Below, in pieces: positions 17,360-24,646 of a stretch of DNA of 64,000 nt. How positions within the stretch are numbered: position 1 is the first letter of the stretch; each line of letters begins with the position of its first letter. Position numbers and translations under genes: made by a program. This DNA is from Actinomadura parmotrematis (GTDB lineage: Bacteria > Actinomycetota > Actinomycetes > Streptosporangiales > Streptosporangiaceae): contig NZ_JAIBOA010000005.1 in NCBI RefSeq assembly GCF_019458805.1, forward strand, positions 1-64,000, in the 5' to 3' direction. Below the pieces are notes generated by a model. The model was not told the DNA's origin and did not search any database. It saw nothing but the letters and a program-made list of their open reading frames with translations.

Positions 17360-18139
17360 TCAGACGGCGACGCCGACCGGACCCGCCGTCGACAGGACGC
17401 TCACCCACCCCGAGTCCAGGCTGTAGTAGGCGCCGACCACCCCCAGCGTCCCCGCCCGCACCCGCGCCGCCAGCAGCCGGTCACCGGCCACCGCGCGCGC
17501 CGTCCGCACCACCTGCGCCCGCACCGTGCGCTCCACCAGGTCGCCCGCCCCCGCCCGCCGCGCCTCGTAGTAGGCCGGACGCAGCGCCCCCACCACGTCG
17601 GCGAGCCCGCCCGGCGGGCGCCGCCCCGCCTCCAGCGCCGCGACCGCCGCCGTCACCGCGCCGCAGCGCTGGTGACCGAGCACCACCACCAGCGGCGTCC
17701 CGCCCTCCAGCGGCCCGAAGGCAACCGAGCCCGCCACCAGGCCGTCGAGCGTCTGCGCGCCGGTGCGCACCGCGAACACGTCCCCGAGCCCCTGGTCGAA
17801 CACCACCTCGGGCGCCACCCGCGAATCGATGCACGCCACCACCGTCGCCAGCGGCGCCTGCCCCGCCGCGACCTGCCGCCGCCGCGCCGCGTCGGCGTCC
17901 GGACGCCGGGGACGCCCCGCCGCCCACAGCCGGTTGCCCGCCGCCAGCCGCGCCCACGCCTGCGCCGCCGACAGCCGCTCGCGCGGATCGCGGCCGCCCG
18001 CCGCGGCCGCATGCCGCGCCGTCCCCGCGCAGCCGCCCGCACCGCCCAGCACCACCGGCCCCAGCGCCATCGACCCCAGCAGCGCGGGCCCCGCCGCCAG
18101 CAGGGCACGACGGCCGACCGGCGCGCACGCGAAAGTCAT
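17360..18139 (-). CDS. Exported beta-carbonic anhydrase-like protein
   Basis: A 259-residue beta-class carbonic anhydrase, which interconverts CO2 and bicarbonate. The zinc ligands are all visible: Cys103 and Asp105 with Arg107 in ACIDSR, then His156 and Cys159 in GHQRCGA. The N terminus has twin arginines (GRRALLAAGPALLG) and a Cys in a GGAGGCAG stretch, so it may be exported by Tat and possibly lipidated. Length is slightly long for the family because of this leader. It is a single gene, convergent with the glycoside hydrolase. The exported location is inferred from the leader only. Confidence 0.9.
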   Translation of the reverse strand: MTFACAPVGRRALLAAGPALLGSMALGPVVLGGAGGCAGTARHAAAAGGRDPRERLSAAQAWARLAAGNRLWAAGRPRRPDADAARRRQVAAGQAPLATVVACIDSRVAPEVVFDQGLGDVFAVRTGAQTLDGLVAGSVAFGPLEGGTPLVVVLGHQRCGAVTAAVAALEAGRRPPGGLADVVGALRPAYYEARRAGAGDLVERTVRAQVVRTARAVAGDRLLAARVRAGTLGVVGAYYSLDSGWVSVLSTAGPVGVAV

Positions 18140-18226
18140 CGGTTCTCCCCTTCAGACCCCCGCCGCACCACCATCATGGCAGGTCAGCGGCGGCCCGAAG
18201 GAGGGAACGCCGATGAGGGGAGTGGG

Positions 18227-18433
18227 TCAGGCGGCGGTGAGTCGCTGGCGGGCGTAGCGCTCCACCAGCACCGGCACGAAGTCGCGGATCGGGCGCCCGT
18301 CGAAACGGTGGTGGATCTCGTCGATGGTGCGCGCGACCTCCTGCGCGCCGCGATCGGCGCCGAAGGTGCTCACCAGGCGGTCGGTCACCTGGTGCATGGC
18401 GGTCTGCTCACGGGTCGCGACATCAGCATCCAT
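18227..18433 (-). CDS. Small three-helix protein (DUF3562-like)
   Basis: A 68-residue protein predicted to be all helical, with VTDRLVSTFGADRGAQEVAR, then IDEIHHRFDGRPIRDFV and a closing VERYARQRL. The pattern fits the short three-helix domain (DUF3562-like) found in actinobacteria alone or in front of low-molecular-weight phosphatases and arsenate-type proteins. Here it stands alone. ATG 18433 is chosen because homology-like sequence starts there; the frame is open upstream but not protein-like. The precise role is unknown. Confidence 0.65.
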   Translation of the reverse strand: MDADVATREQTAMHQVTDRLVSTFGADRGAQEVARTIDEIHHRFDGRPIRDFVPVLVERYARQRLTAA

Positions 18434-18540
18434 ACCGGCACGGATTCCCGCGAACCGGTGTGCCGAGACCGTCCAGAACATGACCAGCACATGAACAACG
18501 GGTGAACCGGCTTCGCCTGGCGACCGGCGCGCGCCCGGCC

Positions 18541-19908
18541 TCAGCCGCTGAGCAGGGCGAACAGGCCCGCGCACGTCAGCGCCACCATCACCAGCGCGAT
18601 CGGCGCCTGCCCCCGCAGCGTCCGGTCGCGCGGCCGCGTGCGCAGCGCCAGGTCGTGCGCGGCGATCGTGCCGCAGATGTGCCCGAGGACGATCGCGTTC
18701 ACCTGCACCTGCGCGGTGACCGCCGGGGTGACCAGGCCGTAGTCCACCCGGTAGCCGGTCTGCCCCAGCAGGTTCGCCCCCGTCGCGAACGGGTCGCTGG
18801 CCAGGATGAACGTCATCTGCCCCTCCAGCAGGAAGAACGAGAAGTAGTGCGCCAGCGTGTAGCCGAACGCGATCGGCAGCAGCGTCGCGGCGAACCGCCC
18901 CGCCAGCGCGGCCGCGTCCTGGCCGGTCAGCCCGGTCAGCGCCGCGCTCGCCCGCATCGCGCCGAAGTACAGCAGCGCCACGACCCCGATCGCCGCCGCC
19001 AGCCCCGCCGTCCCGGCGGCCAGGCTGCGCGGGTCGACGTTGTCGCGCCAGTAGGTGGTGCGGGTGACCCCGTCGAAACCCGTCGAGCCGATCAGCACGC
19101 ACGCCGTCGCCGCCAGCCCCGCCTCGCCGCCCACCCGCATCAGCCCGGTCAGCGGCGTCCGCCACACCAGCGTCCCGTCCGAGCGCCGCCCCACCGGGCA
19201 GAGCCGCGCCATCAGCGACGAGTACGCCTCGAAGCCGTCGCCGCGCGTGAACCACCCCCGCCCGAACCACCACGCCGCCGCCACGTTCACCACCGCGTAC
19301 CCCACGATCAGCCAGCCGACCACGCGCGGATCCGAGCGGTTCGGCGCCACCAGCTCCAGCCACACGAACCCCGTCAGCCACCCGGCCGCCGGCCGGTACC
19401 CGACGGCCTCGGGCAGCGCCCGCCGCCCGCCCGGATCGGTGCGCGTCAGCGCGCACAGCGCCGCGTGCACCGTGCGCAGCGGGTTCACCCGCCGCCACAC
19501 CGGGCCCAGCAGCACGCTCGCCGGCACCAGCCCCACCCAGAAGGTGACGAACAGCGCCCACGGCGCCAGGTTCTCCGCGTCGGTGGGCGGCCCGGCGAAC
19601 GCCACGACCACCACCAGCAGCGCCGCCGCCAGCGCCAGGACCCGCCCCGCCCAGGTGAGCGCGCGCCCGTCCAGGACGCGCGCCAGGCCCGCCGGCAGCG
19701 GACGGCCGCCCTCGGGGCGAAGGCGCGGGCGCTTCCACGCCACCGTCAGCGCCAGGAACGACGCCGCCACCGCCGCCCCGCCGCCGACGATCGCCGTCAG
19801 CCCGTCCATCGGCAGGTCCGTGCGCCCGCCCAGGCCGTGCGCCAGCACCCCCTCGCCCAGCACTACGCCGCCCGGCATCCCGCCGGCCGGCAGCCCGCCG
19901 CCCAGCAC
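18541..19908 (-). CDS. Polytopic membrane protein coupled to cupredoxin lipoprotein
   Basis: A 455-residue protein with about ten hydrophobic helices. Conserved-looking residues include AHGLGGRTDLP at the start, LGPVWRRVNPLRTVHAAL, and two His-bearing membrane segments, GYTLAHYFSFFLLEGQ and AIVLGHICGTIAAHDLALR, which could bind a metal or heme. From memory, actinobacterial homologs have been labelled fenitrothion hydrolase; nothing in this sequence proves such activity. The GTG start at 19908 lies 3 bases after the stop of the cupredoxin lipoprotein, so the two are translationally coupled. The tight pairing suggests a copper- or redox-related complex at the outer face of the membrane. Confidence 0.75.
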   Translation of the reverse strand: MLGGGLPAGGMPGGVVLGEGVLAHGLGGRTDLPMDGLTAIVGGGAAVAASFLALTVAWKRPRLRPEGGRPLPAGLARVLDGRALTWAGRVLALAAALLVVVVAFAGPPTDAENLAPWALFVTFWVGLVPASVLLGPVWRRVNPLRTVHAALCALTRTDPGGRRALPEAVGYRPAAGWLTGFVWLELVAPNRSDPRVVGWLIVGYAVVNVAAAWWFGRGWFTRGDGFEAYSSLMARLCPVGRRSDGTLVWRTPLTGLMRVGGEAGLAATACVLIGSTGFDGVTRTTYWRDNVDPRSLAAGTAGLAAAIGVVALLYFGAMRASAALTGLTGQDAAALAGRFAATLLPIAFGYTLAHYFSFFLLEGQMTFILASDPFATGANLLGQTGYRVDYGLVTPAVTAQVQVNAIVLGHICGTIAAHDLALRTRPRDRTLRGQAPIALVMVALTCAGLFALLSG

Positions 19909-19911
19909 GGG

Positions 19912-20400
19912 TCACTTCACCTGCAGCTCGAAGGCGCGGGCGCCCGAGTGGTGGAACTCGGCCTCGAACACCCCGGGCCGGTCGGCGGTGAACCGCAGCG
20001 ACGCCGGCCGGCCCGCCGCCACCTCCGCCTCCCGGTCGTAGCCGTGCAGGTGGAACTCCTCGGCCACGTCGCTGGTGACGGTGACCTGCACCCGCGCGCC
20101 CAGCCGGACCTTCACCGTCCGCACCGCCGCGCCGCCCGGACCCACCGACGCCCGGACCCGCCCCTGGGTGACGCTCACGTTCACCTGGGTGAGGGCACTG
20201 TCACCGCCCGGTGACGCCGCGGGGCCGCTCGCGGCAGCGGACGGCGTCGCCGCCGTCGCCGGCGTCCCCGTCGCGCCGCCCGCGTCCGGCGGGGGCTCGC
20301 CGCACGCCGCGCCGCAGGCCAGCACCACCGCCGCCACCGCAGGCACCAGCATCCGCACCGGACGCTTCCCGATCCGGCCCCGCGGCCTCCTGGCTCCCAT
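19912..20400 (-). CDS. Cupredoxin-like lipoprotein
   Basis: A 162-residue secreted protein. After Arg/Lys-rich residues, a hydrophobic stretch ends in a lipobox-like LACGAAC near residue 30, followed by a Pro/Ala/Thr linker. The C-terminal 95 residues resemble a cupredoxin fold: LGARVQVTVTSDVAEEFHLHGYD, then FTADRPGVFEAEFHHSGARAFELQV. His residues in FHLHGYD and EFHHSG are possible copper ligands, but no Cys ligand is present, so a blue type-1 site is unlikely. A GGGAGG site precedes ATG 20400. It is first in an operon with the polytopic membrane protein and is divergent from a second membrane-protein operon. Confidence 0.78.
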   Translation of the reverse strand: MGARRPRGRIGKRPVRMLVPAVAAVVLACGAACGEPPPDAGGATGTPATAATPSAAASGPAASPGGDSALTQVNVSVTQGRVRASVGPGGAAVRTVKVRLGARVQVTVTSDVAEEFHLHGYDREAEVAAGRPASLRFTADRPGVFEAEFHHSGARAFELQVK

Positions 20401-20442
20401 CGCGCCTCCCTCTCCGGGCACGGTGCCCCGCACCACAGAACG

Positions 20443-20479
20443 TGACACTAGACAATGACACATTCAAGAGTGACATAAT
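20443..20479 (+). promoter_or_regulatory. Divergent control region with TGACA repeats
   Basis: Three TGACA(C/T) elements at 20443, 20456 and 20471 lie in a short AT-richer patch between the two divergent membrane operons. On the plus strand CATAAT (20474-20479) is a good -10, with TAGACA (20449-20454) as a -35 at a long 19-bp spacing. The repeats overlap this promoter and could bind one regulator controlling both operons. Confidence 0.45.
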
Positions 20480-20525
20480 CCGTTGGGGGGGTTCGCACCC
20501 CGAAACGGCGGTCATGGGAGCACCC

Positions 20526-22397
20526 GTGTTGGATCGAGTGGCAAGAACAGGGCTGGACGCGGCGGCGCCCCTCCTCGGGGCCGCCGGGAACAGGCCGGCG
20601 GGCGGCGCGGCGCTCGGACAGGTGATCGGCGCCTCGGTCGCCGCCGCCGTCCTCACCGCCGTCCTGCTGGTCCTCGGCTGGGGGCACCGCAGCGGCCGCA
20701 TCACCCTGCTCGGCCGCCTCGCCGCGCTGTCCGAGCGCGGCCTCGGCCGCGGCCTGCCCGGCTGGTCGTCGCTGCCCATCATCGTCGCCCTCGGCTCGCT
20801 GCTCACCGCACTGCTCGGAATGTACTGGGACATCTCCCTGCACATCACCCGCGGCCGCGACAGCGGGCCCCTCGCCAACATCGCCCACTACCCGATCCTC
20901 ATCGGCCTGTTCGGCATCTTCACCGCCGGCGTCCTGGCCGTCGTGCTGCCCGCCAAGGGCGTGCGCCCCGGCCGCGCCGCCGTCCGCATCACCCGCGACT
21001 GGTACGCCCCCGCCGGCGGCGTCCTGCTCGCCGGCACCGGCTTCTACGCCCTGCTCGGCTTCCCCCTCGACGACGTCTGGCACCGCATCTTCGGCCAGGA
21101 CGTCACCCTGTGGGGCCCCACCCACCTGATGCTCATCGGCGGCGCCGGCCTCTCCCTGGTCGCCATGATGATCCTGGAGCGCGAGGGCCGCGCCGCCCAC
21201 GACGACAGCACCGGCGACCTGCCCGCCTGGGGCCGGTACGTGCGCCGCGGCATGCACGCCGGCGGCCTGCTCATCGGCCTGTCGGTCTACCAGGCCGAGT
21301 TCGACTTCGGCGTCGAGCAGTTCCGCCAGGTCCACCAGCCGCTGCTCATCGCCCTGGCCGCCGGCGTCGCCCTGGTCGCCGCCCGCCTGTGGGTCGGCCG
21401 CGGCGGCGCGGTGTTCGCCGTCGTCTTCTACATGCTCGTGCGCGGCGGGGTGTCGCTGCTGGTCGGCGGCGCCATCGGCCAGCTGTGGGCCTCGGTGCCC
21501 CTGTACTTCGGCGAGGCCCTCTGCGTGGAACTCGCCGCGCTGCCGCTCGCCCGCCGCCCCCTCGCCCTCGGCGCGGTGTCGGGCGTCCTCATCGGCACCG
21601 CCGGGTTCGCCACCGAGTACGCCTGGACCCACGTGGCGTTCGTCCTGCCCTGGACCGGCGACATCGTCGTCGAGGGCGTCCTGATGGCCGTCGTCGGCGG
21701 CGTCGCCGGCGGCGTGTGCGGCGCCATGCTCGCCGAAGGACTGCAGGGCCGCCTGCCCCGCCCCGCCATCGCCCGCGGCCTGTTCACCGCCGCCATCATC
21801 GCCTTCTCCGCCGCCGCGCTGAACTGCCAGCTCTTCCAGACGCCCAAGAACCAGACCGCCACCATCGACCTCACCGACGCCCGCAGCGGCGACCACCGCA
21901 CCGTCAACGCCGTCGTCACCTTCAACCCCCGCACCATCGCCGACCACCCCGCCTGGGTCCAGATCACCGCCTGGCAGGGCGGCGGCCTGCACGTCGAGCG
22001 CCTCACCGAGCAGTCGCCCGGCGTCTACCGCACCACCCGGCCCGTCCCGGTCCACGGCGACTGGAAGACCCTGGTGCGCGTCCACGACGGCCGCGACCTG
22101 GCCGCCGTCCCCATCTACCTGCCCGACGACGAGGCCATCGGCGCCAAGGAACTGCCCGCACCCGCCCACTTCACCCGGCCCGTGCAGAAGGAGCGCTCGA
22201 TCCTGCAGCGCGAGCTGAAGTCCGACGTGCCCGGCTGGCTGTGGGCCGCCTGCGCCGCGATCGTGCTGCTCTGCACCCTGGCCATGGTGATCGCCCTCGG
22301 CTGGGGCGTCGCCCGCATCGCCCGCGCCCTGCCCGAACCCGCCCGCGCCCCCACCGGCACCGAGCCCCAGGGGCCCCGGGAACCGGTGACCACATGA
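20526..22397 (+). CDS. Polytopic membrane protein with FixH/YtkA-like extracellular domain
   Basis: About 623 residues. Around eleven hydrophobic segments carry many His residues in or near the membrane (YWDISLHITRG, NIAHYPI, VWHRIFGQDV, LWGPTHLML, VHQPLL). A last large exported domain (from QLFQTPKNQTATIDL to IYLPDDEA) resembles FixH/YtkA-type beta domains, with the pattern PGVYRTTRPVPVHGDWKTLV, and is followed by a final helix. FixH-like domains occur in copper delivery and cytochrome oxidase maturation. I do not recognise the whole protein. GTG 20526 has GGGAG 5 bases upstream; ATG 20514 is the alternative. It overlaps the next small gene by ATGA and is divergent from the cupredoxin operon. 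Confidence 0.75.
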   Translation: MLDRVARTGLDAAAPLLGAAGNRPAGGAALGQVIGASVAAAVLTAVLLVLGWGHRSGRITLLGRLAALSERGLGRGLPGWSSLPIIVALGSLLTALLGMYWDISLHITRGRDSGPLANIAHYPILIGLFGIFTAGVLAVVLPAKGVRPGRAAVRITRDWYAPAGGVLLAGTGFYALLGFPLDDVWHRIFGQDVTLWGPTHLMLIGGAGLSLVAMMILEREGRAAHDDSTGDLPAWGRYVRRGMHAGGLLIGLSVYQAEFDFGVEQFRQVHQPLLIALAAGVALVAARLWVGRGGAVFAVVFYMLVRGGVSLLVGGAIGQLWASVPLYFGEALCVELAALPLARRPLALGAVSGVLIGTAGFATEYAWTHVAFVLPWTGDIVVEGVLMAVVGGVAGGVCGAMLAEGLQGRLPRPAIARGLFTAAIIAFSAAALNCQLFQTPKNQTATIDLTDARSGDHRTVNAVVTFNPRTIADHPAWVQITAWQGGGLHVERLTEQSPGVYRTTRPVPVHGDWKTLVRVHDGRDLAAVPIYLPDDEAIGAKELPAPAHFTRPVQKERSILQRELKSDVPGWLWAACAAIVLLCTLAMVIALGWGVARIARALPEPARAPTGTEPQGPREPVTT

Positions 22398-22591
22398 CCC
22401 CGCCGCTCCCCGCCGGCGAGGGCGTCCTCGCCACCCACTCGGTGGTCAGCGCCATCCCCTTCTTCGTCCCGACGTTCGTCGTGGTCGCCGTCATCGCCGT
22501 CATCGTCTGGCGCGACCGCCACCGCGACGACGAGGACGAGAGCGCGCAGGACGTCGAGGACGAGGAGGAACGCCCCGGCGTGTCGGGCTAG
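22394..22591 (+). CDS. Small single-pass membrane protein
   Basis: A 65-residue protein that begins inside the stop of the preceding gene (ATGA overlap), so translation is coupled. One hydrophobic helix (PFFVPTFVVVAVIAVIVW) is followed by RDRHRDDEDESAQ, a strongly charged cytoplasmic tail. This layout is typical of small accessory subunits of membrane complexes. It probably works with the upstream polytopic protein. I know no family for it. Confidence 0.8.
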   Translation: MTPPLPAGEGVLATHSVVSAIPFFVPTFVVVAVIAVIVWRDRHRDDEDESAQDVEDEEERPGVSG

Positions 22592-22617
22592 ACCCGCGCC
22601 CTGGCTAGGGTGCGCAC

Positions 22618-23394
22618 ATGAGCAACGACTACCTGTCCGGCCTGTTCTCCCTGGACGGCACCACCGCCCTGGTCACCGGCGGCGCCACCGGCATCGGGAG
22701 GGCCATCGCCGAGGCCCTGGCCCGCGCGGGCGCGAGCGTCGTGCTCGTCGCCCGCCGCGAGGCCGAGCTGGACAAGGCCGTCGCCGAACTGCGCGGCCTC
22801 GGCTGCCGCGCCGCGCGCGTCAGCGCCGACCTCGCCGACCGCGACACCCTCAAGCGCGCCGCCGACGAGGCCGCCGCCGTCTTCGGCGAGCCCGACATCC
22901 TGGTCAACAACGCCGCCGTCAACCTGCGGCCCCCGCTCGGCGAACTCGGCGAGGACGTCTGGGACGCCACCATGGCCGTCAACCTCGACGCCCCCTTCCT
23001 CCTCGGCCAGCGCTTCGGCCCCGGCATGGCCGAACGCGGCTTCGGCCGCATCCTGCACATCTCCTCCCAGCAGGCGTTCCGCGCGTTCGTCTCCAGCGGC
23101 GCCTACGGCGTGTCCAAGGCCGGCCTCACCGCCCTGGCCCGCTCCCAGGCCGAGGCGTGGTCGCCCCACGGCGTCACCTGCAACACCCTGGTCCCCGGGT
23201 TCGTGCTCACCGAACTCAACCGCCGCCTGCAAGAAGACCCCGAACGCATCGCCCAGCTCGCCGCCGCCACCACCATCGGCCGCAACGGCCTGCCCGAGGA
23301 CTTCGCCGGCGCCGCCGTCTTCCTGGCCTCCCGCGCCGCCGGCTACATCACCGGCCAGACCCTGTTCGTCGACGGCGGCATGGCCGCCCACTGA
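22618..23394 (+). CDS. SDR family NAD(P)-dependent oxidoreductase
   Basis: A 258-residue classical short-chain dehydrogenase/reductase. The cofactor motif TGGATGIGRAIA lies near residue 20, NNAAV near residue 97, the catalytic Ser in HISSQQ, the YxxxK pair in YGVSKAGL near residue 162, and PGFVLTEL after it. Gluconate 5-dehydrogenase and 3-oxoacyl reductase members look alike; the substrate cannot be told. A TAGGGT box at 22606-22611 lies 6 bases before the ATG with no ribosome site, so the mRNA is probably leaderless and independent of the upstream operon, which ends 26 bp earlier. Confidence 0.92.
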   Translation: MSNDYLSGLFSLDGTTALVTGGATGIGRAIAEALARAGASVVLVARREAELDKAVAELRGLGCRAARVSADLADRDTLKRAADEAAAVFGEPDILVNNAAVNLRPPLGELGEDVWDATMAVNLDAPFLLGQRFGPGMAERGFGRILHISSQQAFRAFVSSGAYGVSKAGLTALARSQAEAWSPHGVTCNTLVPGFVLTELNRRLQEDPERIAQLAAATTIGRNGLPEDFAGAAVFLASRAAGYITGQTLFVDGGMAAH

Positions 23395-23425
23395 TCCTCA
23401 CCGGACGCCGCGCGGCGCCGCCCGG

Positions 23426-24250
23426 TCAGGACGCGAACCGCAGCTCCAGAATCGACATGCGCAGGTCGCGGACCAGCGGCACCCGTCCCGCCAGCGGCGC
23501 CAGCGCGTACAGGCCCCGCCCCCGCGGATACGCCAGGCTCCGCACCGACGCGATCGCCGGGGACGCCGTCGCCACCCGCCGCCAGGCGCGCGGCGGCAGC
23601 GTCCACCGCCACGCGGGCGCCCGGTACCCCGCGCCACCCGCACCCGACGCCGCACCCGACGCCGCTCTGGACGCGGTGCCCCGGGCCAGCAGCGGCGGCA
23701 CCGCGTCGAACACCATCGCGCCGCCCGGGAGGGTCTGCGCGCACGCCGCCAGCAGCCCCCGCACCTCCGGCGGCTCCAGGTACATCAGCGGGCCCTGCGC
23801 GGTGACCAGGACGCCGCGCGAGGCGTCCACCTCGTCGGTCCAGCGCAGGTCCAGCGCCGAGCACGCCAGCGAGCGGCGGCGCGGCGGATCGCCCGGCAGC
23901 AGCCGCTCGCGCACGTCCAGCGTCTCGGGCAGATCGACCGTCAGCCACCGCACCCGGCCGTTGTCGACGCGCCAGAACTGCGTCTCCAGGCCCTCGCCGA
24001 GCGCCACGACCTGACCGTCGGGGCAGCGGTCCAGGAAGCGCCGCACGGCCCGGTCGAAAGTCCGCACGCGCAGCGCGTGCCACGGCGCCATCGCCGTGCC
24101 GCCGAACCGCCCGAACGGGTAGTCGATCTCCTCCACCAGCTCGACGGCCCGCGGATCCTCCAGCACGGGGCGCGGACCGCGCGCCGCAGCCGCCCGCTGG
24201 TACAGGTTCCACAGCAGCGTCTCGGGGACGCCGGTCAGCTCGACCCTCAC
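23426..24250 (-). CDS. Class I SAM-dependent methyltransferase, LCM/PPM1-like
   Basis: A 274-residue methyltransferase related to leucine carboxyl methyltransferase/PPM1-type proteins, common in actinobacterial secondary metabolism and O-methylation. Visible landmarks are ELTGVPETLLWNLYQRAAAA at the start, DYPFGRFGGT, the SAM-binding VVALGEGLETQFWRVDNG (with the glycine loop altered from the usual GxGLD), WLTVDLPE, and AQGPLMYLEPPEV. The GTG start at 24250 overlaps the stop of the upstream pterin dehydratase (GTGA), so the pair is translationally coupled. That link hints at a pterin or aromatic substrate, but this is only inference. Confidence 0.82.
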   Translation of the reverse strand: MRVELTGVPETLLWNLYQRAAAARGPRPVLEDPRAVELVEEIDYPFGRFGGTAMAPWHALRVRTFDRAVRRFLDRCPDGQVVALGEGLETQFWRVDNGRVRWLTVDLPETLDVRERLLPGDPPRRRSLACSALDLRWTDEVDASRGVLVTAQGPLMYLEPPEVRGLLAACAQTLPGGAMVFDAVPPLLARGTASRAASGAASGAGGAGYRAPAWRWTLPPRAWRRVATASPAIASVRSLAYPRGRGLYALAPLAGRVPLVRDLRMSILELRFAS

Positions 24251-24555
24251 CGCGCCCCCTCGCAGCCGGCCTCGCCCGCCAGCCGGTCGATGGCGGCGGC
24301 CAGCGCGAAGTCCTTGGCCGTCAGGCCGCCCTCGGAGTGGGTGGACAGCGCGAACGTCAGCGTCCGCCACCGGATGTCGATGTCGGGATGGTGGTCGGCC
24401 TCCTCGGCCGCCTCCGCCACCCGCGCGACCAGGCCGATCCCGGCGAGGAAGGACGGCGCCTGCAGCGTGCGGCGGATCTCGTCGCCCGCGCGCGTCCAGC
24501 CGGGCAGCTCCGCGAGGCGGGCGGCGATCTGCGCGTCGTCGAGCAGGGCGGGCAT
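24247..24555 (-). CDS. 4a-hydroxytetrahydrobiopterin dehydratase (PCD/DCoH)
   Basis: A 102-residue pterin-4a-carbinolamine dehydratase. The enzyme dehydrates the 4a-hydroxy pterin made by aromatic amino-acid hydroxylases. The active-site signature ADHHPDIDIRW is intact (His55, His56, Pro57, Asp58), as are WTRAGDEIRRT and the closing GGLTAKDFALA helix. ATG 24555 is preferred over the GTG at 24564 because GAGGAG lies 8 bases before it and directly abuts the GTG. No pterin-dependent hydroxylase is in the window. It overlaps and is coupled with the LCM-type methyltransferase. Confidence 0.92.
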   Translation of the reverse strand: MPALLDDAQIAARLAELPGWTRAGDEIRRTLQAPSFLAGIGLVARVAEAAEEADHHPDIDIRWRTLTFALSTHSEGGLTAKDFALAAAIDRLAGEAGCEGAR

Positions 24556-24646
24556 CGCGATCACTCCTCGGTGCGGCGTCCCGCCAGCATAACGAGGCCC
24601 GCCCCCGCCCCCGGGGAACCGGGAGCAGGGGCGGGGAAGGGACGGG

